A stretch of 64,000 nt of DNA from positions 124,001 through 188,000 of the forward strand of contig VWYX01000694.1 in NCBI GenBank assembly GCA_013396525.1, written 5' to 3'. The translations under genes were made by a program, and so were the position numbers. Positions 52,701 through 64,000 of this stretch are shown here, piece by piece (the stretch's first letter is position 1; every line of letters begins with the position of its first letter). The notes under the pieces are model-generated. The model searched no databases, had not been told where the DNA came from, and saw only the letters and a list, made by a program, of their open reading frames with translations. Source of the DNA: Chaetorhynchus papuensis (lineage: Eukaryota; Chordata; Aves; Passeriformes; Rhipiduridae).

Positions 52701-55639
52701 ATTCCTGGGCACTATGAGCCAAATATTGCCTTTGGGATGCAGTATAATCAGTGTATACATATATCAGTAAACTTACTCTTTCAAGTGTTTTTCATGCGTC
52801 CCAGAGTGCAACACAACACATTCAAAAGAAAATCTGTTTATTGATCTGATTTCAAAAAAGAAAAGAGTATTAATAGTGTGGGCCATACCTCGCTTTAAAG
52901 GCAGGAGTCTGAGTGCTCCTACTAATTGTACTAGACTGGAACTCAAGTTCCACCTCAGTAAACAGAAGAAAAATTTGATACAGAAGCAGTAATTTTCTGT
53001 CAAATGAAATAATGGAGGAAATTTCACATTTGAGGGAGCTTTGAAGAGTGCATGCAGAATCCATTTTACAGCATCTAAAACTCCAATAAAATAATCAGTT
53101 CTAATAATGAATTCAACAGTCATAATTCACATAATTTCAGACCAAATCAATAGTGTGTTGGAGCAGACTCTGTACTCCTCTCTCCCACTCACTGTTTTGC
53201 TGCCGTGAGTGCCTAGCATCGGTTAGTTTAGGACTGAGATTTCAGCTCCATGGAGGGCTACATATTTTCCTAAACATATCCACCCTTGAACATCCTCTCA
53301 CAGTATGTCTCTTAGAAAACCATTAATTTACTGGTTTTAGTACTAGTATTTATTACTGTTTTAATATCTAACCCCAGAAAGGGAAAATTTTGAAAATCAA
53401 AGTGTCTTGTGGAATGTTATTACTAGATCATCATTTAGGAGACACTGGTTTTATGGGGTTTTTATTTCACATAGCAGTGAACAGAAAACCAGGTCAGAAT
53501 ACCTCTGAGTTTGCTTCGTGTTATCTACCATTTTCTGTGTTTAGCAAGAATGTGGTAAGCTTTGGCAATGGCAAATTAGGGGAGGAAAACTGCCTGGCAC
53601 CAGCAAAGATAGATACTGTTCAATTAATGTTGCGTCAGATTACAGTCTTAAACTATGCTGATCAGAAGCAAGTTCTTGGTCTTCTTCAGTCTCTGGTGTG
53701 TCATCAGTCATCTCTGTGACACGTCACTGTTGAAGAAAACATGATGTCAGTACTCTATAGTTGAAAAACATTGTGTATTTTTTAAGAAAAACCTCCATCT
53801 GTAGACTTCTCAACGTTTTACTCATTTCCAGATCATTTCCTGTGCTGATTCAGATGGAAAAAATGTTATTTTCCACATATTCCGAGCATATTACATGCAA
53901 TTAACATATTCCTATCTAAGTCAAATATAACTAATGCAGCAAAAGAGTAAGGCACTTTGCTTTTAAGAATATATTGCTTTAAAGTCAATCTTTTAAAGCT
54001 GTGTTTTAAAGAAATAGATGCTCATTTATAACATCACGTTTCTTTGTGTTTCTAAAGTGTACTTAGCTGTTTCACTCCATTCTTAACCTTAACTATGGCA
54101 CAGAATTTTAATGAAACACCCGGTGTTTTGGCATACCTGTCAGAGCATGTTTGCCTGGAACAAACTTGCAGAAAGACAAGAAAAAACTGTGGTCTGCAAT
54201 GTCCAGGGACAGTCAAAACCAGGTCCTTCTGGACCATGCCAGCCCTGGCTAAGGTACCTGAGATATTGGCATGTAGAGATATTCTCAGGGAAACCAGGTT
54301 TCTGGTTTGGATGCAGACTCTCTGGACCTTTGCAGCTCTGGATGTAAATAACTCAGTACCTGCCTTCTCAGGGAACTAACCAGATTCCACTTAGAGAAAC
54401 CTGTGGAAAACAAATAAGCTAGTAAAAAAGATAAAACCAAAATATAGCTGTAGCATAGTTTCTTTTCAATCTATTAATCAATAGTGCTTAAGCAGTGAAA
54501 TTTTGTTATCCCTTCAGTATTGACTCACTCCTGTCACCGTCTGTTCTGGTTTAGCCAGTCATTCTGGAGATTCAGACAGCCAAAAAAGTACCATGAATAA
54601 TTCTTTCTCACTTTGCCTTTTAAAAGCAGCCTGTATTTCTTTGTTTCTCTGTGCAGTTGTGGCCACTAGAACTTTCAACCACTTTTATCCCCAAAGCTGT
54701 CTTGCAACATCCTCCAGAAAGTTAGGCTCAAAGTTGATAAATTGGCAAGGTTTTCAAATGCAGGAATAAAGGAAAGAAAGAAGTCTGGATTGAAGCCATG
54801 GTTCCCCTTTTCTATTAGATCCTGCATTTGAACTTCTTCTCTTAGACTATCAGTGACTGCGACTAATAAGTACTGGAAAAACTCCATGGTTAGAGGAAGT
54901 GTTTATATAACTGTAATTTATGTGGATGTTTATTAAATATAGAAAAATTTCACAGGAACTATGACACAGTGCTTTCTGCCTCCAGTCTGATCAGCTCACT
55001 CCTAAAAAATATGCTTGAATTTTTTCAAGCTTGCTGCCTCACTTCATTAAGTAGGCATTCTGGTTTGGTCCAAACCTGCCTATATCCAGCATTATCCAGG
55101 TAGACAAAGGGGCAGTAAACAGTCACAGATTGATCACCACTTCTTGGCAGCTAGACAAAGTAGAAGTACTCTTGGAAGCATGACTCTAACTGACTGCTTT
55201 CCCAAGGCTATGGTAGTTTGGAAGATTCTTTGGACAGAGATCTTGGAAAAACGGAAACCAAAAAAGGGCATTTTTATTTATCTTGCAGGATGAAGGAAAA
55301 AATAATGTTATTCGTTCAGTCCTGCTCTCCACTCTTCCCAGTCTCTCTAGCATCTCCCAACCAGATGACCTTGAGGGAAGAGATTTGTGTTTCCACTTCA
55401 TCAGTATGGGATCTATCCCCTGTAGGGAAGGGTAAAGATCTTCCAGCGAGGAGGACATACCCCTGGAGCAGGACTTGTGTAGTCACAGCCAAGCCTTCCC
55501 ACATCTATTCTCCAGATGACAAGCTATTGCTACTACCATATAAATTTGTGTGTGAATGGTGTTTGTTATTAAGAGTTTTCCTACGGAAAGAAGCTTTCAA
55601 AAGGAGACTCCTTTTGTTTTGATTGTGAGGAAAAACCAT

Positions 55640-56695
55640 GAAATGATGCCTGACCAATCTGATTCCTTCTATGATGGCATGACTGGCTGGGTAGATGAGG
55701 GGAGAGTGGTGGATGTTGACTACCTTGACTTCAGCAAGACTTTAGACATTGTCTCCCCTAACATTCTCATAGGCAAGCTCAGGAAGTGTTAGATGAGTGG
55801 ACATTGATGTGGATTGAGAACTGGTTGAATGGCAGAGAGAGAGTCTGGTTGGACATGCATTGCTAGTGGTGTTCCCCAGGGGTTGGTACCAGGTCCCGTC
55901 TTGTGCTACTTACTCATCAATGACCTGGATGAAGAGGCTGATGCAAGTCCACTGACACTACAAACCACGAGGAGTGGCCAATACCCCAGAGTCCTGTGCT
56001 GCCAACTAGTGAGATCCGGACAACCTACAGAGTTGTACGGAGGGGAAGCTCCAGAAATTCAGCAAATGCAAATACAGGATCCTGCACCTGGGGAGGAATA
56101 ATCCCAGACACCAGTACCCGCTGGGAGCTGACCTGCTGGGAAGCAGCTCTGCCGAGAAGGACCTGTGGGTCTCAGTGGACAACAAGCTGTCCATGAGCCA
56201 GCAGTGCCCTTGTGACCAAGAAGGCCAATGGTATCCTGGGGTGCATCAGGAAGAACACTGCCAACAGCCAAGAGAGGTCATCCTGCCCCTCCACTCAGCC
56301 CTGGTGAGGCCACATATGGAGTGCTATGTCCAGTTCTGCAGGGCCCCTTGGGCAAGAGATACACGGAGCTCCTGGAGCAGGTCCAGTGGAGGGCCACAAA
56401 GATGACTGAGGGCCTGGAGCACCTCACTTAGAGGACAGGCTGAGGGAGCTGTGTCTGTTCAGCCAGGAGTTAAGGCAACTAAGAGGGGATCTCATCATTG
56501 TCTGTAAGTACCTGAAAGGGAGTGTTCAAGAGGATGAAGCCAGGCTCAGTTGTGCCCAGGGAGAGGACAAGGGACAACAGGCACCCATGCTATTTTCCTG
56601 TGCAACTTGCTCTAGTAGAACCTGATTCAGCAGGGGATTGGACTAGATGATCTCCAGATGTCACTTCCAATCCCAGTCACCCTGTGATTCATTGA
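55640..56695 (+). repeat. Decayed CR1 LINE, 3' portion of RT gene plus 3' end
   Basis: A 5'-truncated CR1 retrotransposon, about 1.06 kb, inserted in the same orientation as STAC. Frame 1 encodes GRVVDVDYLDFSKT, equivalent to the YLDFSKAFD reverse-transcriptase motif with its catalytic Asp. Another frame encodes GVPQGLVPGPVLCYLLINDL, the VPQGSVLGP/INDL block. The FADD catalytic motif is lost in a gap near 55,950-55,975. Further on, nucleotide matches to the conserved 3' part continue (GAGAAGGACCTGTGGGTCTC, GCCAATGGTATCCTGGGGTG, GACAGGCTGAGGGAGCTGTG), then a shortened 3' UTR lacking the usual TGGAACAGG...GGTGGTGGA segment, and the end GGATTGGACTAGATGATCTC with CCTGTGATTCATTGA. Several frameshifts mean it is inactive. 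Confidence 0.93.
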
Positions 56696-59600
56696 AAAAT
56701 CGCCATTGTGTAACCTTTTCAATAACTGGTACCAGGTGCCATCCCATATATTGCTAAATGATCCACAATTCCTGTCTCCACCTGCTCATTCCCTCCACTA
56801 CATTTACTCCTGTATTTAGGAGACTTCATTTCAGTTGATGACAATGAATGACTCTGGGCACCTAAATCTTTTTCTTGACTCTTTTCAGAGTCAATGTGAG
56901 TGAGAACTGCTTAAGTCATCTCTGACCTGCTGTACTAAGGTTTAGGGCAAAAGAAAACATTGTCATCTGGACTCTCCAAAATTTCCAAACAGTGGCTAGT
57001 TGGTCTGTTAAAATAAATATAATGGGAATAAACAGCTGTGAAGATGTAGAAACACATATGGTATGGGCAGTATAGGTGTGCTTCATCTACTTCTACTCCT
57101 ATTTTTGATAAACATGAGAAAAATTATCCAATTCATACAGCCCCACATTTGTAGAGAAGCTACAGGGGCCTACACATTATCCCTGCATTAAATTATTATT
57201 TTTCTTTGTTAACTAAGAGTTAAACACACTTTAAAGCAAATATTGAAAAGCAAATATTTAGTTTGTTTATCCCCTCCAGGGAGGGCTTCCTCCTCTGAGA
57301 TGAGGCAAGAATGTTATCAGTAAATTGGATAATCAGGAACTGCTTAGCTGAGAAAAGAGTGTGGAAATATATTTTAAATTCTAATTTGTCCTTGAACAGC
57401 ATCAAACATGTTTCACATTTGTTACTAGATAATTTTCAAGCTCACTTTAATTTGGGGGAAGTTGCTATTAATATGAAACTGCAGTTAATCCTCAGTCAAA
57501 AGAGACTTTAAAAAATGTTGACCAGCATTTGCTGTTTAATTAGATGGAAAACAATAAACATTTCTAGAACATATACAATTAGTATTTTAATGTGATGTTA
57601 GCCATGGTAATTTTTAACCAAAAAGTACAATAAAAACCACCAAACACCCTACTCAGTAGTGAGTAGGCTCCTGGTACCATTGCACCTGGAATCAACCCTA
57701 GTGAATAACATAATGGTAAGCTCAAGGTTTTTTAAAGGCCAAGGAATGAAGCAAAATGCAGGTGGGGTTTTTATGCCCTGCTATGTACTTTTCCAGAGCT
57801 CACATGGGACATCGGGTGTTTACAGATAAGCAAATTAAGTGCATCTTCTTTAGAGCTGACCTTCTTGTAAGAACATTATTTTTCTCTTTAGAGTCCTTGT
57901 CTACCCGAGTGTCACTGTTATGTGCATAATTACCATGCTGGATAGCTGACAAAAGCATTATCTAGAAGCAAAGTTATTAGAAGCTTTACCTTACGATGAG
58001 TTGCAGAAGTCTTAAAATGAGGAACTTAACAGAAAGGCTTTTGCAAGAAATAGAGCACTGCCATCATGTAGAGTAAAATGCCTACCCACGTTTGCTTGTT
58101 GCTGTCCTTAATATAGAAGGATGTCTCAGGGAGCAGTGATCCTTGTGGCTCACATGGAGCATCGCATGTTTTTCTGCTTTGGTAATAGGAATGCAAGTAA
58201 CTGCGACTTCACCAGTGGTCTTCTCTGAACTGCTGAAAATTTAGTTTTCCAGGTATACACAATCCAGAGCTGTTTTCCTCTTTGACATAGGCTTATCTTG
58301 TACACTGAAGGGTGCTGCGAGCACATGGGTCCTGGCTTCTAATCCTGAAGACATGGTCCATTAAAAATGACATGCAGTTGAAAATTGTGATTTCATTGTA
58401 GTTTCCTTTATAATATGCAGGGAGTGATCTGTATTTATCTGCACGTCTGTTTACAGCAGCAAGGTGAGATGTTGTCTGTCTTGCAGTGTTTATTACACTG
58501 TAATAAATTCCAATGTGGGGAGCATCTGGGTACCAGGTTTTATTGAAGAAACAATGACATTACAGATTTTACCCTACTTATTTTTTCTTACACTAACTCA
58601 TTCCCTCCCCACCAGTCTTTCATTCCCTAAGTCTCCCCTTCCCTGCAGGGGGGTCACTACTGGTGGCATTGGACAGAAAGTCATGTTTGTTCCTGCTGTG
58701 ATGCTGCTTGCAGTTGCCCATCTCAGGCACAGTCCCTGGGCATCCCCTGGCATTGATATCCATCACTGATGTACAACATTGATGTCCATCCTGCATTTCC
58801 CAGACGCCTCCCCAAGCCAGGATCTTCACCTTCTTCTTTGGCTCCCTTCTGCTTTCTGAGACCACTTCTTCCTTTCAGGAATTCACCTCTTGGCACCCAG
58901 TCTTCTTTCTGGAAACCAAGTTCCCAGTTCTTCCAGTGAAAATAATGTATGTGCATAAGAACAGCACATGATCAACCTTTTGACAAGTGCTCTGGTCTCC
59001 TGTCTCTTTATTAATTGGAGGATTTGGGATACACCGCTTTTGTTTAGTCAAAGTGTTATCAACATTTCCAGCAGCCAATAAGTGGTTGCAGCTTGCAAGT
59101 AGCAGCCTCCTGCCTGAGAGTAAAAGAGGTTCAGTTTCAGGGGTACAGTTTCATACATTCACCCACGCACTGTCACAGCAGTTACCTGCTGTCTGTTCCC
59201 GTTCACAATTTCAGCTGTTCTTTACCTATGACGGTGCCCAAATCTTAATATCTGTATTGACATTCAGCTGTGTGCCTGTACCTTCTGACACTATGATCTG
59301 CTATTTGCTGGACTTTTTTTATATGTTATAGCTTTTTGCGCTGCACAAATGTACAACAGACTGATATGGCTGCCGAGCCTTTTGCTATCCCTGTGGGTTT
59401 CCTTATCCCTGATAGTGGTAGCACAATTGTGGCTGATGTTAATTAAGGTTTTTGGACAGCAAACCATGTACCCATGCTGGTGCAAACCACACATGTAGAC
59501 AAGAAAATCTATGGCTTGTGTTGTCTTGGCTTGTTCCTATGGGAATCCAGGTAATGCAAATACTGTCTAGCCTTGGACAGTTTGTAAGTGATGCACTGAA

Positions 59601-60157
59601 TTATTTCTGTTGATAGACAAAAATCTTAAAAAGCAGAGTTTTTGTGGTTTTGATTTAATGATTTAAATATTTAGAAATAGAGTGAAATTTCAGCTTAATG
59701 TCCCTGTTTTTTTCACACCCCAGATTGACCCTTGGGTAGGTAATGTTCTTTTTGCTTTGCTGAGCTACATAAACCTCTGTACGATCATTTGACAGAATTT
59801 TTTCTTACTCATTTAATTAGTAATTTATGCCACATGGAAGTGTACCTGTAGGTGTGCTTTAGGCCAGTACTGCTATGTGACAAGTAATGAATTCTTTCAG
59901 ATCATAACAGCGAAGGCTGAGATTGCCTGTTTGAGCAGATGACAGTAGTTAATGAAGTGTTTTTACTGCCCAACCTGTGTGATTTCAGTGAAATCAGTAA
60001 CTATTTCTGGAAAAAAATTATGAATTTCCTCCACACACAAACACACACACCCGCCTGCACCCCCGGCCCCAACTGGCACTTGGTGTGAAAGGTTTCACTT
60101 GAATGTTTTTCCATTGGTTGGAAATTGAGAAGAATTCACAGAAAACATGATTAGATG

Positions 60158-60335
60158 TCGGAAGGGGCTGCCCAGGGAAGTGGTGGAAGCACTGTCCCTG
60201 GAAGTGTTTAAGGAAAGACTGGATGTGGAACTCACTGCCATGGTCTGGTTGACAGGGTGATGTTAGGTCTATAGGTTGGACTTGATGACCTCAGAGGTCT
60301 TTCCCAAACTAATTGATTCTGTTATTCTGTGATTC
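60158..60335 (+). repeat. CR1 LINE 3' end, about 180 bp
   Basis: GGGGCTGCCCAGGGAAGTGG, GTCCCTGGAAGTGTTTAAGG and GGTTGGACTTGATGACCTCA lead to CTGTTATTCTGTGATTCC. This is the canonical order of the CR1 3' UTR (GGTTGCCCAGAGAGGTGG, CCCTGGAAGTATTCAAGG, TTGGACTTGATGATC, terminal ATTCTGTGATTC). It is better preserved than the other tails, so probably a younger insertion. Confidence 0.93.
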
Positions 60336-60926
60336 CCTATTTCCCACATGGAAAAGAAACTGAAACACATTTTGCTATAAACTGTGGTTGTAAAGTTCTG
60401 AAAGGTAGAAGCACACTGCAGCTAACAGTAGGAATAACTTCCCTGAAAACTGATCCTGCCAAACTGGTGTAACTACCCAGTTACTTATGGTGAACTCCCT
60501 CTAGTCCAAGTAAATCATGCTGTCAATTACACCTGTAGCTTCTGATGAGATCCTCCTTAGCTGTGTGTGATCCAAGGGAAGAAATGGCTTTGGAACAGAA
60601 ATCTGTGCAAGTGGCCAAATCCTGATCAAGGGCTAGATTTTAGCCACATGTAGTTATCTTCTGTTGCTCCACTTCCCAAGTCCACCACTAGCTACTGTAA
60701 AATGGGAAAAAAAAGAGGGAGGAAGAGGAATTGTGGTCCTGGTAAGTCACCCTTCAGCATTTTGCAAGCGAGCCCCATCGCTGCAGGCACTGCCAGTCAG
60801 TTTGTGCTAACACAGACCCGCAACAACACTGGGAGGCTGCGCTGGTGAGGGAGTGGTTTTACTGCAGGAGGAAAGAGCCAAAACCCTCAGGAAGTCTGAA
60901 ACAGCAGAAGGCCAGTGAACAACTGG

Positions 60927-60948
60927 ATATATATATATATATATATAT
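60927..60948 (+). repeat. (AT)11 dinucleotide run
   Basis: Twenty-two bases of perfect AT alternation in intron 2. Confidence 0.9.
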
Positions 60949-63900
60949 CATGGGGCATTTTGGTTTTTTTAACTAAACATTTTATAGTTCTAATTGATTT
61001 TCCTGATCTCCTGGCAAAAAGCAGTCTCTCATTTCAAGCCCACTGATGACGATGGAGCCACATAAGCAACAGGCTATGTTGAAAATCCATTAGCAGAGCA
61101 GAGAGGACATTAAATCCCATTGCTGAGGACAGACTGTTCTTTTGTTCTGTAATTCATTTCCCACATTTTCAGCAAGCTCAAAGTCCTGGTCTTCAATTCA
61201 CATCGTAGTTTTTGTTCAGATTTCTGGTTTCTGTTTTCCAACTCCTCTGTAATGGTACAAGGCCTTTGGAAGATAAATGGTTTGGCACATGTGAGCGGCC
61301 CTACAAATTTCAACTGCTTTTTCAAAGCATTTCAAAACACAGGAAAAAGAGGCTGCAACTGGATGACTTTACATTTCAACACATGTAAGAACATAGGTGC
61401 AAATAACCTGAGCCTGTGAAAATGGAGATCTTGTTTGAAATCTGACTTTCATCATCTTCACCTCATGAAGGGTTACTTAAGATGCTGTGTTTCCTAATAC
61501 TACTGAGACCAAAATCAGCCATTCATCTCTGCTTGTTCTCGTTTGAGATAACGCATCAAGCTTAATTTCTCCATGTCCCCTTGTCCTGTTCAGCTCTGGC
61601 ACCATCACCTCCCATAGGCAAGTCTATGCCTATCTTCCCTGAAATATTTTCCTTCTCAGCAAAGCAGCCCAGTGCAAAGACCTATAAGCGCAGGCTCATC
61701 AATCCTGAAAATTATCTAGAAAAGTAGATGTTGATATATCAGTGCCAGTGTGTTCAGAGCAAAGAACTTTATACATGATTTAGTGTGTTTAGAGGACTGG
61801 GATTTTTTCTTTCAATAATAGCTGTTAGTTTATTTACCATAGCGTTCCAGCATCCTAATTAACATTTAGATGATCAAAAACCTGAGATGATATTTTAAGA
61901 AGTGCGGAGGTGGATATTTCCTTTCAGGGATAGACTTTTATAGCAAAGCTGCTGAATATGTGAAAAGTGCATTTTGAAAAAACTTCTTGTGGCCAAATTT
62001 TTAAAAGGCTTTATTTTAGCAGGGATATTTTTCATCTCTATAACAGTCTTGCAGAAAAACCTGCCTATTACTGCCTCATTTTTTTCTCAGCATGTCATTT
62101 CTAAAGAAAACTATGTCACTAGGAAGTCAGTTCTAATTTTATGCACTGTTTTGTAGCCTGCCTACATGCAAGGCAACTTTTCTTGCTATTTAAACATTGG
62201 ATATTGTTATGGAGAAACTGGGGTAGGCACTCAAATGGACCCACACCTCTCAGTGACATATAATCTAAAATTTATTCATTTGACAGAATAGGTACCACAT
62301 TCAGATATCAAGTCCTACTCTACAGAACATAAATATACAAGTTCCAGCCTCTCTCCACACCCCATTTGGTTTAGAGTGACCCAAGGTGGACTCAGGGGAA
62401 CAGGACACTTCAGGCAGTCAAGGCATCAGGACAAGACCTGGCAGCTTGATCCCAAGTTCAGATGTTCCTTCTCTAGCTCCAACATGTTGTTGGATGTCCC
62501 TGTACAGTATAGCCCATCCCAATAAATTATTGATTTAACACACCCAAAACTCTGTACATTTTGAACTGGCAGATTTAACTGTAAAAAAGAAAATCCAACC
62601 CAAAACTTAATAAAGAAAAAAATCTCATTACTAAAGAGTAACTCTGTGTCCATCAATTTGAATTCTCCATCAGGCATCAGGCAGCAATGACTTCCAGTGT
62701 TCAGCCCTCTAGGGTGGCTGGTGAAATCCGTGTTCAGGCCTTGATCTATGGCTCACTTGATGACCAGCTGAGGATCTGCACCTCTGTACTCCCCAAAATG
62801 TCAGCTGGGACAAGTGATGGGACAGCATCAGTTAAAAAAAAAATCAGAAGGGTGCCAGGCGCGAGGACAGAGGGTAGCTCCCAAGGTGGCAGGAGACTCT
62901 TGAGGAGGCTGGAGGCTAAGGAAGGGTGAGAAAAGGACTTCCCAGCTCATTCTTACAAACCTAGTAGTTTGGATGAATTAGGCTCAAGATTTTTACTTTA
63001 AAAGTCTCATGTAGACAATGTCATTTTCTGATCTCCTCACAGCTCTTGATTGAGATAGAGCAGGGGAAGGAGGAGCGCTTGTCCAGCAGCAGCCAGCCCC
63101 TGGGGCAGGAAGCAGCTACAGAGGAATTTTTTAAAATAGTCATCACTTTCATCATCAGAGCTTTTACGCAAAACCAGTTAATTAAAAACTAAGAAGGGGG
63201 CATGAGAGGAGACTGCACAAAGGCTTAGAGATAACTGCAGAGGCACCAGTCCCATTTCAGGGATTTCCTCTTTTTAAGGTGACATCCTAAACCCTTCACT
63301 GCTGCAATACTGGCCCAGCTTGCTTAAAATTCTCCATTTCCCATAAATTTTGGCACGGATGCAGCTTTCTGGTGACAACTGTAAATGCATTTAGGGAGAA
63401 AGGGGCAGGGCACTCATTATTTTTATCAGCCTCCCACGGCAGAAGTTGAAGTTTCATGGAAATAATGTAATTTTAAATGTGTTTGTGTTTGGAAGTTTTA
63501 AATTGAAACAATTTCTGACTGGTATGTTCCTCTCAGGTGGAATGATAAAAAAAAGTGGTTGGGTCATAGCTGGATTAGCTGGAGGTGACAGTGTCTCTGT
63601 GTCTCTTTCCCGTCCTCTTTCTCTGTTTTATAGACTTGAACCTTTTTATCCCCTCCTTTTTGTTTTTTTCCCCACTTTGGCGTAAGTGCCTAATATAGTT
63701 ATGTTTATACAGCCAGTATAACATCATGTTGTTACCAACATTTGCAGTTTTCTTTGAAATTTCTCCAGGCTGTATGGCTTGTTCTCCCTCTCCAGCTATT
63801 AATCTTATGTTGAGACTTGGAACAAGAGGCAAAAAGCATCAGCCAGCAGTGCTGTGGCCGTAGCTGTGCTGGCCAAGAGGATGATACAGGTTCCCTTTAT

Positions 63901-64000
63901 GTGTGTGTGACAAGCAGATTCTCATTTGCATTCCTTAGGAAAAATGTGACTTTCCTGAAATGCACAGGAGTTACTAAATTGCTTTTGTAGGAAACACAGA

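Larger units (their letters stand above)
49745..64000 (+). other. STAC: STAC intron 2 (5' part, runs past the window end)
   Basis: Begins GTAAGA after the first base of codon 132. I looked by eye for the next exon, which should encode the remaining C1 ligands (pattern C-X2-C-X4-H-X2-C), and did not find it, so intron 2 is probably longer than 14.2 kb. Recognised contents are a decayed CR1 LINE at 55,640-56,695, a CR1 3' tail at 60,158-60,335 and an (AT)11 run at 60,927-60,948. Remaining sequence is unremarkable AT-rich intron. Confidence 0.8.

Noticed and set aside
54541..54565. TGTTCTGGTTTAGCCA, like an LTR start
   Set aside because: Short match only, with nothing LTR-like following.
60690..60720. 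CTGTAAAATGGGAAAA, like a MIR SINE tail
   Set aside because: Only the generic tail word matches; the MIR core is absent.
62687..62929. 80-codon ATG-initiated frame with a basic C terminus
   Set aside because: No recognisable domain, no splice or promoter context, and of a length expected by chance.
49745..64000. STAC exon 3 (rest of the C1 domain)
   Set aside because: A visual search for the C-X2-C-X4-H-X2-C coding segment in this interval found nothing, so I did not annotate it. A translated search would settle it.

Overview
This is a 64 kb piece of a vertebrate nuclear genome, most likely from a bird. It is AT-rich and intron-dominated. Repeats are sparse and are almost all CR1-type LINE pieces ending in the short repeat typical of sauropsid CR1 3' ends (ATTCTGTGATTCTGTGA-like). 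There is one interrupted protein-coding gene and no sign of bacterial or organellar organisation. A crocodilian or turtle source is not formally excluded, but the low repeat load fits a bird better.

The only protein-coding gene I can support is STAC (SH3 and cysteine-rich domain protein), on the + strand. Coding exon 1 lies at 26154-26270 (39 codons, residues 1-39). Coding exon 2 lies at 49468-49744 (residues 40-131 plus the first base of codon 132) and ends inside the C1 zinc-finger domain. Intron 1 is 23,197 bp. Intron 2 starts at 49745 and runs past the window end, so the rest of the C1 domain, the linker and the SH3 domains lie downstream, outside the window.

Layout: 1 to about 25,500 is intergenic DNA upstream of STAC, with low-complexity tracts, two CR1 tails and possible conserved non-coding segments. 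From about 25,000 to 26,153 lies the presumed promoter and 5' UTR. It holds a CpG cluster, a 49-nt strictly alternating pyrimidine/purine run, a 62-nt pure purine run and two short back-to-back upstream ORFs. 26,271-49,467 is intron 1, which contains an unexplained roughly 620-nt open frame bounded by good splice-site matches near 32 kb. 49,745-64,000 is intron 2, with the largest repeat of the window (a decayed CR1 of about 1 kb) and a second CR1 tail.

I found no tRNA, rRNA, CRISPR, intact transposon or clear viral element. I see no undescribed multi-gene system; the most useful leads are regulatory architecture around STAC exon 1, a candidate cryptic exon and possible conserved non-coding blocks.
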